A stretch of 64,000 nucleotides of DNA from Cercospora beticola (Eukaryota; Ascomycota; Dothideomycetes; Mycosphaerellales; Mycosphaerellaceae), in contig NC_088941.1 in NCBI RefSeq assembly GCF_033473495.1, positions 2,852,001 to 2,916,000 on the forward strand, written 5' to 3'. A model generated the notes under the pieces. The model did not search any database. It was not told the DNA's origin and worked only from the letters and a program-made list of their open reading frames with translations. Positions 1 through 12,175 of this stretch are shown here, piece by piece. The translations under genes and the position numbers were made by a program. Position 1 is the first letter of the stretch, and every line of letters begins with the position of its first letter.

Positions 1-827
1 TCTTCCAGTGTTCTACACCAATCACGAAATCCTCCTCAAGATGACTTTCGACGCCGAGAAAGACTACGACTTGCGATGGGACAAAGGAACCGATTACTTC
101 GTCAAGAGTTTGGAACCGAGCAGTCTCGCCATGTTGCGCAAGATCAACATCACTGTCAGAGAAGACTTTCGTGGCCGCGGCTCCCGTATCGACACAGACT
201 TGTTCCACTTCCGCATTGAGCTCGGCGGCCCTAACCGTGACTGCTCGGTCAAGTTGACGCAATCAATTGACGACGAAATTGAGTACCCGGATTTCTCTGA
301 CAGCTATGAGTTCGAGGATGATCCGAAAACGCTTGAAGAAGAAATCCAGGCCACTTTCGAAGTAGCCCGCAGTCGCACCCAGGACAAGACTCCGTAGCTC
401 AAGCTGGCAGACCTGGGAGTGGCGCGGAGGAGGATGGAGACTTGGTTCGAGAAAAACCTCCTCAATCATATGCGAAGCCACATTTCTCAGTCTACGCTCC
501 ACGCGTAACACAAAGCAAGTTCCTTGGACCGTAAGCTGGATCGAACTTTCTCAGCGACCCGCACTAACTGAGACTTGTAGTCAGATCCGCACTGCATCTT
601 TTCGACCAGGGTCAGCCCGAAGGCCAGCGAGACTCCCTACATGTACGTGTATCAGCAGAAGCAGGAGTCCGAGGTCAACACCTGAGCCTCGAAGAAAGCG
701 AATCTTGGAGGAGCAGCGACTGAATGCTTCGCATGAGTTGCGGGTTTCAGCACAACGCCATGCACTCACCACCGAGCACCTGGGCAATTCGAGTAGCTCT
801 GAAGCTTCTCACCACAAAAGTTCTTGA
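1..827 (+). CDS. 3' part of an uncharacterised fungal gene, partial at the window edge
   Basis: Unrecognised; the 5' end lies outside the window. From the edge to 397 one frame encodes a charged, acidic segment (DDEIEYPDFSDSYEFEDDP) that looks coding and stops at 395-397. From about 337 a second frame is open to 530. There a good intron starts (531-580: GTAAGC donor, CTAAC branch, TTGTAG acceptor). Across it the reading frame joins a basic, Arg/Ser-rich tail that stops at 825-827. I could not find a convincing intron joining the first frame to the second. The gene may therefore end at 397, contain an unrecognised intron, or carry an indel in this assembly. No domain is recognised. Confidence 0.4.
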
Positions 828-909
828 TAGTTCCAAAATCAACATCATAACAACATCATCTCTCATTCCACTATCTTCCTCTCTACCTCTACAAGATCTA
901 TCCCATCTT

Positions 910-3900
910 CTAGCCACCCGCACTATTTCTCAAAGGATGCAAATGCGCACCTCTACCCCTCGTATCAGAAGCCGCAGGACTCCCCTGTCGACTCATCCTC
1001 CCCTTCATCGGGCTCCCCATTCTTGGGCTTCTCGGCACAGAACTCTGCCGAGTACCCATTCTCCCCCTCCCCTCCTTCAACTGCGCAATCTGCTCATCCT
1101 TATTCTTCATCCCCGATTTCATGTTGTCTACCATCATGCGGAGTTTCTTGTTCTCCTGCTCAAGAATCTTGTTGTGGCCTTGGGAAGAAGCCTGTCGAGC
1201 ACGGGCTTGTTCGCCTTGTGCGATGACGGTGGCCTCCGCGAGACGGGTTTCCAGTTCGTTGTTGTTCTGTGCTAGCTCGCGGACCCGATTGGAGGCATCT
1301 TGGTACATAGACCTCGTCCATTCGAGATCTTTCTCTGTAGCTGCAGCTCTCTTCACAGCCTTTTCTTCTTCGAGTTTGGACTGTTGAGCTTGCATACGTA
1401 GTTCTTGAAGCTCACGAACCTCAGGTACAGTATGACTGAGAAGCTGTTGCCGAGCTGCCCCGAGTGCCTCTTTCAACTCTGTTCGTTCGGTGCGTAGGGC
1501 AGTGTTGTCTGCCTCAACGCTGGTCATCCGAGCGACGGCCCTTTCTGCAGTTGTGATCGCGCTGTCGCGTTCCTTTTTGACTTCCACCAGCTCCTTGCGT
1601 TGGTCCTCGTGTCTGTATTGCAGTTCGCTAAGGGCTTTGACGTGTTCATCGAGGCGCTCTTGCATGTCTTGCAGAAGCTGACGCAGCTTTTGCTCGGTCG
1701 CAGTCTGACTAGCGAAGTCGGGATCTGCCTGTCCTTGTGTGCCTTTTTCAAGGGAGTCACTGACGTGAGTGATGTCAAGGTCGAAAGGATTGATCGTCCC
1801 TTCCAGTGGTGCAGGAGTCTGACGTTGTTTCTTTGCTGCAGTGTCGTCGTCAACATCCATCTGCTCGAGAGCTCTCTTCACACCATGAGACTCGGGCTGG
1901 ATGTCACTTTCCGTCTGACTCTCCAGTTCCTCGAGTTGACTGAGACCTGCGATCGGCCACTCTGCCGCACCTGTAGTATCCTCCATATACTCAGCGATAG
2001 CAGATGCAGCATCTCTGACTGACGCCTGGGTGCTCTCGAGTCTCCCTGCTTCCTTTCTCATTTCGTGCGTCGCTTTTACAAGCAGTTTCGTCCGAGCGGC
2101 AGGCGACATATCTGCTTGCAGGCATTTCTCCAAGTGTTCGATGGTGCGTGGCATAACCAGAACCAGTAGCATCACCCACTTGGCATTGTCGTCGCCGACT
2201 GAGGTTCGCTTACGTGCTGCACGAACCAAAGGATGCTGGTGGTCAACCAGAGGATCCATCGCAATGACTACATCGGCTGGCTGCAGGACCTGCTGGGCGA
2301 TTTGCGAGTCCAGATCTACGATGGAGACCTTAAGACCAAGATTGGCCGGACCAACATCAGGATCCTCTTCTGTAGGATGCGCCCATCGCTTGCAGGGCAC
2401 TTTGATGCCTTGCAAGAAGTTTTGAAGCATCTTCGGAATCCTGTCTCCATGTGCTACAACCGCAATGTGAAGGTTCCGGTCTGAGAGATTGGCAATGAAC
2501 TCGTTTAGAAACCCAAACTTTGCACTGCAAGAAATATCCCATCTAGCTTGGACTTCGTTCTCAGCCTTCTGAGATAGAGTCTCAGGGTTAATCAGGTCCG
2601 GGTGCGTAGCGGTGTTTCTCAAGCGCTGCAAAAAGGCGTTTGCACGATCCAGAAGCTCATGATCCAGGCTTTCTTTTGCGAGTACCTTAGCAGTAAGCTC
2701 GCGATCGAAGTAGATGTTGTTCTGGTACTGGTCTCGCTGCTGAGGCGACGGACCCACAGGCACCAGGTGAATCCCTGCTGTCTCCGGATCTGCGACAGCC
2801 TGCGTCTCTGAAGCAGTGCTTGCTCCAAGAGTGCTGTTGACATGGCTTACAGTCTCATTCTGAGCCTTTGGTAACAGCGTGTCATATCTCTCGGAGGTCG
2901 TCATCTCTTCCCGAGTAATCGGTGCGACTGCTTCTACAGCCGGTATCGTCGAAGGCGATCTTTCGTGTGCAGAGAGCAGAGGGGAGCCCAAGCGAGCGAC
3001 GACATTCGGAGGCAGTGCGGATACTGGCTGGCCGTTGCTTATCACAGAGCCATTCGCGCTAGGAGCAGGAGTGGTGGACTGGCGTAAGGCAGCTCGTGCT
3101 TCTCGCGTCCGTTTCATCTTCTCTGCGAGAGTCTCTCGCTTTGCTATTGGACAGCCGTCCATGTCGGAAGATGTCACTATAGGTTGTGGAGCGCTCTCGC
3201 CAACCGGCCCAAGAGGATGCGATGGAAGAGATGGAAATGGTGTCGAATCAGCTTGGCGCGAAGAGACGACACTAGGTGACCTCGCTGGACTCGCGGTGAT
3301 GAACCGGGCTCTGACTGGGCTCTCCGTGACAGATCGCGCTCTTGCTGGACTAAAGTCTGCGTTGGCCGACTCAAACTTCTTTGGCGGACTGTGCGGCGGT
3401 ATCTGCGTCAAAAATCCAGGACTTGACTGTGATGTGCCGTAGTAGTGAATGTGCCTAGTCCGTACTTGTGGCTGGCTCTGAGTAAGACCTGCAGGCGTTT
3501 CGAGCTGGGAAGTGCCGTGATTTTGTTGCTGAGTGAATGGAGGATGGCTTTCTGCTTGCGAGTCACCAGAGGCGTGTATAGGGTTGTTGTCGTCCTTTGC
3601 AGGCGAAGATAGAGGTGGACGCTGGGCAGCTGGAGGTGGCTCGAAGTCTGCTGGACGAACTGACGAATCAAAATTCAGCGAAGATTGACCGCTTGTATTT
3701 TCAGCGCTTGAGATGACAATGACCTGGTTTGCGCCTGCGCTGCTAACCTGTGAAGGCTCTACAGGTTCAGATCTTGCTTCGCTGTTGCTGCTCAACTGGC
3801 CAAATGTTGTTCCGATTGAGGAAGGCTTCGGATCAGCTTCAGACGGAGCGGTGCCGTTGAGCTCCTTTCGATGTCGAGAATCTTGCGTATGCCTTTGGCC

Positions 3901-5204
3901 TTGAGTTTGAGGCCGCTCTGATGCACCAGACTGTGCTTGTGGCTCGGCGAGTGAATCAGCAGCTGATTGGTGACTGGCCTGCTCAATCGATGATGTGCGT
4001 CGGCCTGAATGTAAATGTGCCTGATGTGGGTGCGACTCTTGCCCGGAAGCTTCCTCTGCAACCTGATCGTGCTTGGGAGATGTTGCGACAGGAAAATCTG
4101 CTCCTGACTGCAGTCGTTGAGATTGCGATTCCAAGCCAGGCGCTGCGTCCTGGCTAGTATGCTGCGAAGATACGGGCTCTGTCTCTTGCGCCTCTGAAGC
4201 ACACGCAGCTTGATTGATGACTTTCTTGGTCGCTTGCGCAGACTGTTCACCAATGTTAGAGTCCTGTGTAGGCACAGGTCGCTGCGTCTGAGTAGGTGAA
4301 AATCCTCTGAAGGTAGACTCTTCGAGTAGTTGCTCTTGACTCTGCGAGTCCGGGATGACCAGACTTGTGTCGTTATTGCTCCTCTGAGTGGACTGTGCAG
4401 GCGGATGCTGAGCAGTGTCTTTCAACGCACTGCTTTCAGCGACCTCAAGAGATGGATCCTGATGCTGCGACTGCGACTGCGACGGTTCCGGTTCGTCCCT
4501 GGTCGTAGGTGGAGAAGAAGAGAACTTCTGATACTGTCCAGCCCGGTAACTTGAAGGTGGACTTGAGGGTTCGACGAATGCCTTTGCCCGTGGCGCGACT
4601 TGTTCAGCGCCGCCTTCAGTCTGCTGCGATGGTGCGATCTCAGGTTCCGCGTCAGTGGTCTGCGCTCCAGAATCGATGGCTGCAGCAAACTCTCGACTGA
4701 GCTGAATCTGACTCGCAGTAGCAATGTCTTGCGCTGTAGAACGAGGCGGTGAGCTCTCGACAATTTTGCGCGTGCGGCCCCTCTTCTTTGGTGGTAGCGC
4801 GGGTGCGCTGGAGTTGCTGGAACCTATGGCGCATCAGTTGCAGCCCAGCAGAAACACGTGAAGGATTCACACGTACCGACTAAGGTCAATTCTTTTGCTT
4901 TTCTCGCAGCCTTCTGCCTCTCCCAGTCCGCAATCAATAGATCGTTCGCGTTTGCCTTTGGTTCCCACGTAGGTTGGTACTGCTGGCCAGTCTGTGAATC
5001 GGGTTCCCAATCAATTTGGTACTTGTTCCCTTTCTCAGCGATAATCGATCGTGCTCTATACTCTTGCTGAGAGTCCACGCTTTCTTGTGTAGACTGCTGT
5101 TCTGGTGCTTTGCCTTGGCCTGTGGCGCGTTTCTTCGGAGGACGACCTCTCGGTAGTCCGGAATCTTCTGGCAGAGAACGTTTCTTACCGCGCCTACCAG
5201 TCAT
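910..5204 (-). CDS. HDA2/HDA3-family histone deacetylase complex subunit with AT-hook and chromodomain
   Basis: Two exons, 5204-4877 and 4823-910, separated by a 53 nt intron (4824-4876, GTACGT...CCATAG); predicted 1413 aa. An AT-hook (PRGRP core, about residues 18-26) in a basic N-terminus is followed by a chromodomain-like segment (about 48-100, YRARSIIAEKGNKYQIDWEP with later aromatic WEP). A long Ser/Gln/Pro-rich region precedes the HDA2-3 domain (about 810-1040), and a long coiled coil (about 1150-1370) precedes a basic tail. HDA2/3 proteins scaffold the class II deacetylase Hda1, so the likely role is nuclear gene silencing. Combining DNA reader, histone-mark reader and HDA2/3 scaffold in one chain recalls jobs split between proteins in the Neurospora HCHC complex; that link is inference. 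The ATG at 5204 is the first one before the AT-hook. Confidence 0.82.
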
Positions 5205-5832
5205 ACTGGTTGCGCGTCGACCAGGTATTGATGATAGTGTAAGCTGCCATGGTCAGGTTATTCTTTGGTCTGTGAATGGACGCGATCTACTGTCTGAGCG
5301 CAAGTAGATTGGAGGTTGAACTTACGGCAAGTCGACACGGGCTTGGCGTTGTGGTCGGCCGTGGAGAACGTGGGGATATGTGTCTGCGCAGATCCGAAAG
5401 CGCACGATGTGGACGACTTGATGAAGAATGATTGTAAGATGTGTTATGTCAGGAAAGCTGAGAACGAGATGGTAATCAGTGAGTGTTCTAGAGTGCCACG
5501 GAAAGGATTCTGAAGTCAAGAGAGGCAGCTGCAAGTGACAATAGTACGTCAAGTGAAGGAGCTGCGCAACAATGGCGCTATTGTAAAGCCAATGAGAAAC
5601 GCCTCATATTGTGGTGTTTCTATTCACATTCTGCGATTCTGCGCTGTGGCTGCACACGACGCGATGGCTTTTGGAGCTTCTCGAAAGCTCGTTATGCCAC
5701 CAATGCTGCTTTCCTCAGCAGGTTCGACTCCTCAACTCCACGCTTCCAAGTCTGTTCCGTTCACTCATCATCTCGTAACATCTCATCGGTTCTGTTTTCC
5801 TAATGCCAGACAACTCATCACAATTTGGGCAG
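5205..5832. other. Intergenic, 628 nt
   Basis: This lies between the start of the HDA2/3 gene (minus strand) and the 3' end of the GFA-domain gene (also minus). It should hold the HDA2/3 promoter and the terminator of the neighbour. Short open frames occur on both strands, but none has splice context or a recognisable motif. A GGTTCGACTCC string near 5721 resembles a tRNA B box, but the flanks do not form a T stem. Confidence 0.5.
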
Positions 5833-6685
5833 TCAAGCCTTGTTCTCACCCTTCTCAACACGGTCCTTCTGCTCCTGCACGCGCTTCCGCTCAAGCTCCT
5901 TGACCATGTCTGGCGGGCTGTCCTCGATGAGGTTGGAGCCTTCGCCCTCGTTCAGACCAGTCCACTTGGGAAGTCCGTCTGGCACGTCCATGACACGCTG
6001 CCCGTAGAACATGTGTAGTCTCGGCCTGGAGGTAGACGTGTTAGTAAGGCTCACAATTCATCAGTATCAGTATCACTCACTTGAAGTTCGCCTTCTCCTG
6101 ATCCGACTTGAATTTGATCAAGCTTGGAAACAGCAAGATCATGTTGCGTCCCTCGTCCATGATGGGACTGTAGCAGTGCTTGCACCTCACTTTGCATGGA
6201 AGCTTGTGCTCCTTGGACTTGGAGGTCGGGTCGTACCACTCCAAGTCATGATGTCCGTTCTTGAAGTTGATGTCGTCTTTCTTGAAGATAGCAGCCCACT
6301 GGAAAGGAGCAGCGTGCTGAGTTTGACAAGTCGTGCAATGGCAGAGCTTGCTGTCCAATGGCTCCTTTCTGCTCAACTCGTACTGCACAGCACCACAGTG
6401 GCAAGATGCTTCGTAGAGGTGCTTGAAGTCCTCGTTCTTGTCATGGATCTTGTACGGAGCTCGCTTCTTCCACTCTTCGATGCCCGACTCGTCTTTCTCT
6501 GGCTCCTTGTTGTCGTGCTTGACTTCGTTCGCCATGGCTGATGTGCTCGCGAAGGTTCTCTTCGAGAGTGGGGTTGATGTGCAGAAACGCGGAAAAGTAA
6601 TACGCGAGGTCGTGTTTGTGTATCGAGTTGTCGATGTTGTGATGGTGAACAGGCGTTGCACCGGACGAGCCAACCGTAGGGTCAT
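5833..6685 (-). CDS. GFA-domain (CENP-V-like) zinc protein with mitochondrial presequence
   Basis: Exons 6685-6081 and 6025-5833 around a 55 nt intron (6026-6080, GTGAGT...CTCCAG), about 265 aa. The N-terminus (about 50 residues) is rich in Arg, Thr and Ser without acidic residues, as in a mitochondrial targeting peptide; a second Met (MANEV, ATG ending at 6537) could give a cytosolic form. The GFA fold follows, with the expected zinc cysteines: CHCG, then CHCTTC, then CKHC. The family includes glutathione-dependent formaldehyde-activating enzyme and many glutathione-related proteins of unknown substrate. The C-terminus is a charged helix. Domain assignment is firm; substrate and the presequence are inference. 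Confidence 0.85.
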
Positions 6686-7191
6686 ATGTCTGGTGGTTGG
6701 TCGAGAAAAGAGGAATGCAGAGAGGTGTAATGATGAGCTCGCGGCGGCGAGGTCATGGCTGCACGCACACGACCCGTTTCCTCCTCTGCCATCGCGTTCA
6801 TTATGTCGTCAGTAACGATGCGAAGAAAGCTCAGACCAGTGCTGCAAGATTCGCAGATTGAGTTGCGGGACGATCGGCCCACTCACCCGCATCTCCAACA
6901 TCAAAAAGCCTATGACGAGTCGAATGGACGTTCGCTCGATCGAGTTACAATTGGATCGACAGTGTACACTCTGTCAATTGTACCATTTAATTCGTAGATA
7001 TCTAGAAGCTCGTATCCGCCAGAATTGCGAGTGAGTGCTCTGGTCACGGCAGAGATCTCAGCAAAAGCTTCGAGATAGAACTACTTCTGTCCTTTTCATT
7101 CTCCGAAGAATATACATGCATGCTTCGCGCTACGAATTCTTACGCTAGAACGCTACACTAATCAACGACAATTCACCAAGTACCGCCCAAA

Positions 7192-9150
7192 TCACCGCCG
7201 GTATAATTCCCGCTCCCTGTGCTGCAATCTCTCTGTTCGTTCTCGTCGTTCCCTCTCTGGACTACGACTTCTCGTGCGCCGTGAGTCAGGAGGATAATCT
7301 CTGCGTCGGTCACGCTCGCGGTATGGGTCGTCTCGTCCATCAGGTCGCGGCGCGTCCGTATCCCGATACTGTCGGGAAGGTGGAGCATCCGCGTCGCGAT
7401 ATCGCGGAACATCGGAGTCTCTGTAGCCTGGCTCGCGCTCCCGGCTATCTCGACGTGGTGGGCGATCATAGTCGTCTCGCGGCGCCCTGCTATCATATTG
7501 ACGACCACCGCTCGGGTAGCTCGGGATGTATGTGTCGACATTTGGTCCCAAATCTCGTCGTGCCGGCGGTGGTCCAGGTGGAGGCCCTCTATCTGCCATG
7601 CCGACCGGTGGCCGAGGAGGCAGGCCATCCGGACGCGGGGGCAGCGCATGTCCATTCGGAGGCGCAGGTAAACGATCTCGAGGATCTCGTTCGCGGTGTG
7701 TAGGCTGTCGGCCACCACCGGGTGGAAGAGGTGGCTGCCTCCGATCGTCGTAACGGGCTGGTGCCCCTCGCTCGCGACCATAGCCTCGACTTCTATCGTA
7801 TCCATTTTGGTATGAGCCATTGGGTGGGCCATGACCCCATTCATCTGGTCCCATGCCGACCGTTCCACCAGCGGGGGCGGGAGGTAGAGCACGCTGGTTC
7901 TCCTGCTTGCCACGTCGTCTCGAATCCAATTCGTGGCTGTCTTCGTATCGTGGGATGTCTTCCGGCTTGAGAGGCAAGGGTGCGACCTTGAAATATTTAT
8001 GCTGCAATGCATCGATGGCGTTGATTCGCCTCCTCCAATCCAAGCACAGCATAGACTTGAGAAGATGCAGTCCCTCCGGACCTAGGCGTCCAAATCGTTG
8101 ATCGATATCACCTTGCTGCTTGTCCCAGGTATTTCGACCTTCACAACCAGGAAGCTCATTCCAGCCAGGCATACTTTCTTGCGTCGGCGAGCCAAGAAGC
8201 TTGAAAATCTTGACGCATTGATCAATATCTGATGCGCCTCCTAGAATAGGCTTTCGTTCGAACATTTCTGCGAACACGCATCTGCATTGAGTTAGCATCT
8301 GAAACTTCAGCACGATATGCGATACGCACCCAACGCCCCACATGTCGATCGCGGGAGTGTATCTCTTCAGGGTCAGCAGAAGCTCTGGCGGCCTGTACCA
8401 ACGCGTAACGACTAAGCTTGTGTAGTCTCTTGTCGCTTTGCCGTTTCCTTGGCCGGGAACTGGTGTTTCGCCCTCGTAGTGTCGTGCCAAGCCGAAATCA
8501 GCAATTTGCAGTATGCCTTTATTAGAGATAAGGATGTTGGCAGCTTTCATGTCTCGATGCAAGATGTGCGACTAGTGATCGTCAGAATGCATGCAGATAT
8601 TTAGTAAGAGGCCAGCGCTCACATCATGCAGATATCGCACGCCTTCCAACAGCTGTAGCATGTAGCACTTCACTTGGGCGTCTGTGAATCGGATGTCCGG
8701 GTTCGTCAGCATGCCGCTGAGATCGTGGTCCATGTATGGCGTGACCATATAAAGCGTGGCGCGTTTCTTTCCGCTCTTGCCCTTGTCGTCGCCTGCAAAA
8801 CCATGTCAGCATCGAGCTCCCTTGGTTGATGCCAACGATACCCTACCTTGCTGCCTTTCCACAGCCATCTCTTCCAGTCGCAGGATATTAGGATGACTGA
8901 GCATCTTCAACAGCTTGACCTCTCGCAACGCCGTGATAGGGAATCCCTCCTTTTCGTTATGCATGAGGATTTTCTTCAGCGCAACAACGGCGCCTGTACG
9001 TTTTGATTTGGCCTTGCTGACCACGCCGAATGTGCCTTCTCCCAACTTCTCTTTCATAATCTCATACTCAGAAATCTTTGCGCTGCCTCGAAATCGCCGT
9101 TGGGTCGGATCCGTTAGGCCGGACACGCCCGGCGATGCGCTGCGCGACAT
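7192..9150 (-). CDS. bur1: Serine/threonine-protein kinase Bur1 (CDK9-like)
   Basis: Four exons: 9150-8847, 8792-8623, 8571-8330 and 8281-7192; 601 aa. Introns are 48-54 nt with GT/AG ends. The kinase domain (about 30-385) has GEGTFGVV, the catalytic lysine in VALKKI, a PITALRE helix, [12 protein letters not shown] and the T-loop ending [11 protein letters not shown]. These mark the Bur1/CDK9 transcriptional CDK group, which with a Bur2-type cyclin phosphorylates the RNA polymerase II CTD and Spt5 in the nucleus. The C-terminal ~200 residues are low-complexity, rich in Arg, Asp, Pro and Gly ([17 protein letters not shown]), typical of filamentous-fungal Bur1. The third intron (8282-8329) is 48 nt with no in-frame stop, so it can be mistaken for coding; removing it restores [12 protein letters not shown]. 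Confidence 0.95.
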
Positions 9151-10930
9151 GGCGACGATGTGAGCGCAGCTGTGCGAAGGTGCAGTAATTGCGCAGGCAG
9201 TTTAATGAGGTCCGCCGTCCAGGCTCAAGGATATGAGGCGCGTGGTGATTGTCGCGCTCGTGCTGGTAGCGGCGTGTTGCATCGGAAAACGAGAGGGAGC
9301 CGCATGGGAGAGGCAGTCGAAGATTGGGCGCATGAGGTGGAGGCGGCGATCGAGCGTCCTGGTGGTATGTAATATGTCCGGGATGGCGAGAAAGTAGCGT
9401 GCGCGATAGTTGGCGTTTGTGGAGATCTTAACGCGCTGCTTCAATCGTGAACAAGGGTTCGCGGGATCGCACCACCAAGCCGTCAAGCCACAATCGCTGC
9501 TGCCACAAACGCGGCCGCCTTCGGCAGACCTTCCTCGGACAATCGTCCTTCAACTTCACCATTGACACCGCAGCTCTCTACCACGACTGTATCCGCTGTG
9601 CAGCACATTTAAGCCCAACATGAGACGTGAGTGAACGGTCACTCTGGAGACAAAGCCGGCCACTGACACGCGATAGCCACTCCTTTCAGAGCAGCAGCAA
9701 AGGGCCCGGCCGGCGGACACGGAGGTCACCCAATCCACATCCACCCAGCGCGGCCACTCTACAGATTCGCAGCAGTCGGATTGGGAGCATCAATGTGGTT
9801 TTTCGTGCGTGTTGCGTTCACTCCTGCGTGACGGGACATCACTGACGATGGAACAGTTGTTCTACCGCGCACGATACGATCTGCCTGTACTACTCGGCAT
9901 GCGACACCCATGGGACCATTGAGCGGGAAAGGGACAGAGATGTGGCGTAGGAGAAGCATCGCGGAGCTGCGAAGGCAGGAGAGGTGCCGACAACTGCGGC
10001 ACGTGTACATAAGAGCATGAACCGGAGGCGTCCGGCGCACGAAGCAGAGGGAATGATACCATAGCCGTGCAATTTACGCAGCTTTTGAGACCCAAACCAC
10101 GATGAGAACAGGTGCGAGTGTGGAGGAATGGCTGCAAGGCCACTGGATAGCCCGTCGCAGTCCTGGGCACGATGCACCTGGCCACCATGTCTCACGAATC
10201 CAATAGGTCATCATGCAGCACAGGTTTCTGGACGGGTCGAGAAAGAACGGCAGAGACACACTTGCGTCTTGTTGTCCTCGCCGTGTCTTACCTGCGCCCT
10301 CTTGTTTACAGCAAACAGTGTAGTAGGTACTTCATGTGGCTACATCTCATCTGTTCAGATGTTTTCTGACTACGGAGTAGCTTACCACCTACGAAAGAAG
10401 AGGCATTATAGTTTTAAATCATGACTTATAAATATTCTCGCTGGCTGCAGCAGGCAATGAGACACTGCTGGAAAAACCACCTCCGCCACCAAAATCTCGG
10501 TCCTGCAAGCAGCAAAACGCACGATGCTGGCCCTGGGAGCCGGACAGTGACATTTACAACAGCAGCGCAACATTGACATCGAAATCTTCCATCCGCAACC
10601 ACGAGGGCGCGGATGATGAGTCGCGACATGACGGGAGCAAGCGCACTTCACTTTCTTCGCGGGCCGTTTGTCCGCGGCCGTGAATGATGAGGCGCGTGAC
10701 ATGGCGGGCTAAGCGAACTTCACTTGCGCGCCAACGGCCAGCAACAGCTAAAATCTCGCCAGTGCAAACGGCACATTACTGCGCTGTTCCTTTCGCGCTC
10801 CGACACGAACTTTGTCTTCAAAACAAAGCTGGCCCCCGACACCAGCTTTGTTCACTTCAACATCCCACTGTACAAGACGCCACTGGCAGCGCGCACTTGT
10901 ACATCACAACATCCCACAAGATCCATCGCC
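9151..10930. other. Intergenic region, about 1.8 kb, no supported gene
   Basis: This is the divergent promoter region between bur1 (minus) and the unknown gene starting at 10931 (plus). Open frames on both strands are short (at most ~120 codons), overlap each other and have no recognisable motif or splice context. The only structure seen is the imperfect tandem duplication at about 10611-10741. A transcribed leader or an unannotated non-coding RNA cannot be excluded. Confidence 0.5.
10611..10741. repeat. Imperfect tandem duplication, period about 71 nt
   Basis: Two copies: GATGATGAGTCGCGACATG at about 10612 and GAATGATGAGGCGCGTGACA at about 10682. Both continue through GCAAGCG/CTAAGCG plus cACTTCACTT and a GCGGGC/GCGCGCC-rich end. 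It lies 190-320 nt upstream of the ATG at 10931, so it may be a duplicated promoter module. Confidence 0.6.
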
Positions 10931-12175
10931 ATGGAAAAATACCTCACGCGACAAACCCAGCCAGCGCGCGCAGATTCGCAGACAAAGCGCCGCCAGCTTG
11001 CGCCGAAACGACAGCTCGCACCAACCATGTCGCCACCGCGCCGCACCAGCCCTGAAATCCCAGAGTCGCCCCAGAGCTCGCAGGAAGCCGCGCCTTTGCT
11101 CGGGGAGCGTAGGCAAGATAGCTCCCAGCGTGTGGCTCCTCAACTGCGGTCTGCACGCGACAGGCCGTCCGCCTCCAGTGGCGATCCAAGTAACGCTGCA
11201 ATGGACGGCGGCGCGAACACCACTGAGGTTGGCGATGCGCACCAAACCAGCGATGTGACCCGCCAATTGATTCGCTACACTGGCTCAGAGGCGCGTCGAC
11301 AGATTGAGTTTACGAGGGGCCAAATGCAGAAAGCGCCCATACTCAACCCATTCCTCCTCGAGATGGAGAAGCTGCGAGACCACCGACCAGTCCGCGGTGA
11401 GTTGCCATTCAACTGGCGACGCGCTCGTGGGGAAGGCGGCGATTCGGCTCAACCAGCTGCTGCTACATCGGAGGTAAGTGACGGAGTCCTCCAACTATCT
11501 CTTTCATCACGTGTCAACGAAGTTGATGCGCAACAAGAGCTTGCGAAGAAACCCTCTCAGTCGTCAAGCGCGCCTAGCCTCGTGCCACCAGCGAAGAGGC
11601 GAAAACCCCAGCATGAGTGAAGCAAGTACCAAACGATAATGACGTGGTACAAGTCTTCAACCACTACTCGACATCTGTGAATTGAAGCTAACAAGTGGAA
11701 GAATGATGGCAATAAGTTGATCGAGGCTCAGCCCTCCCGCCGCGCAGTGCAACGAAGTGCAGCCAAACCCCGACCTCAGCATTCCTCTGGTACTGCGACC
11801 ACAGCTCGCGCGCAATACCGCGAACTCGCGTACCTTGTGCCCGCTCCCGAGGCTCCCACCTTCTCCTCCTCAATCTCCCAGCAGACTTCTTTACGTAACT
11901 CTGGCAACAAAAATGTCCCTCGAAGTACTCGGCCAACCTGGAACCCCGAGATGATGGCGACCGGTCCTCGATCTAGAGAGGCCGAAACAGCAAGTATTTT
12001 AGTCGGTATGCAATTCACCCCAGCCATTAATGAAGCCATGCCATACGGAGAACTGAGATATCGATTAGAGAGTCATTCACCAGACACGAGGGAGGGTCCG
12101 AGGAGAAAGAAGAGAAGGGTCGAGTCAGCGAAGGAGGCTGAGAAGGTCGTGATCGACTTGACGATGGAGGAGTAA
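10931..12175 (+). CDS. Uncharacterised nuclear-looking protein ending in a SUMO-interacting-like motif
   Basis: The ATG at 10931 has a strong context (CGCCATGG). The preferred model is exons 10931-11473 and 11732-12175 with a 258 nt intron (GTAAGT...CTCAG, in phase), 328 aa. Unspliced, the frame stops at 11618-11620 after a lysine/arginine cluster (AKRRK), giving 229 aa, so both forms may exist. The protein is disordered and rich in Ser, Pro, Gln and Arg. Exon 2 ends with a basic NLS-like stretch (RRKKRR) and the acidic hydrophobic tail VVIDLTMEE, which resembles a SUMO-interacting motif. No enzyme domain is visible. The name is unknown and the role is not assigned. Confidence 0.55.

Noticed and set aside
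5715..5740. tRNA B-box-like GGTTCGACTCC (also GGTTCGATTCC near 44435)
   Set aside because: Neither site has a matching five-base T stem nor an A box at a suitable distance.
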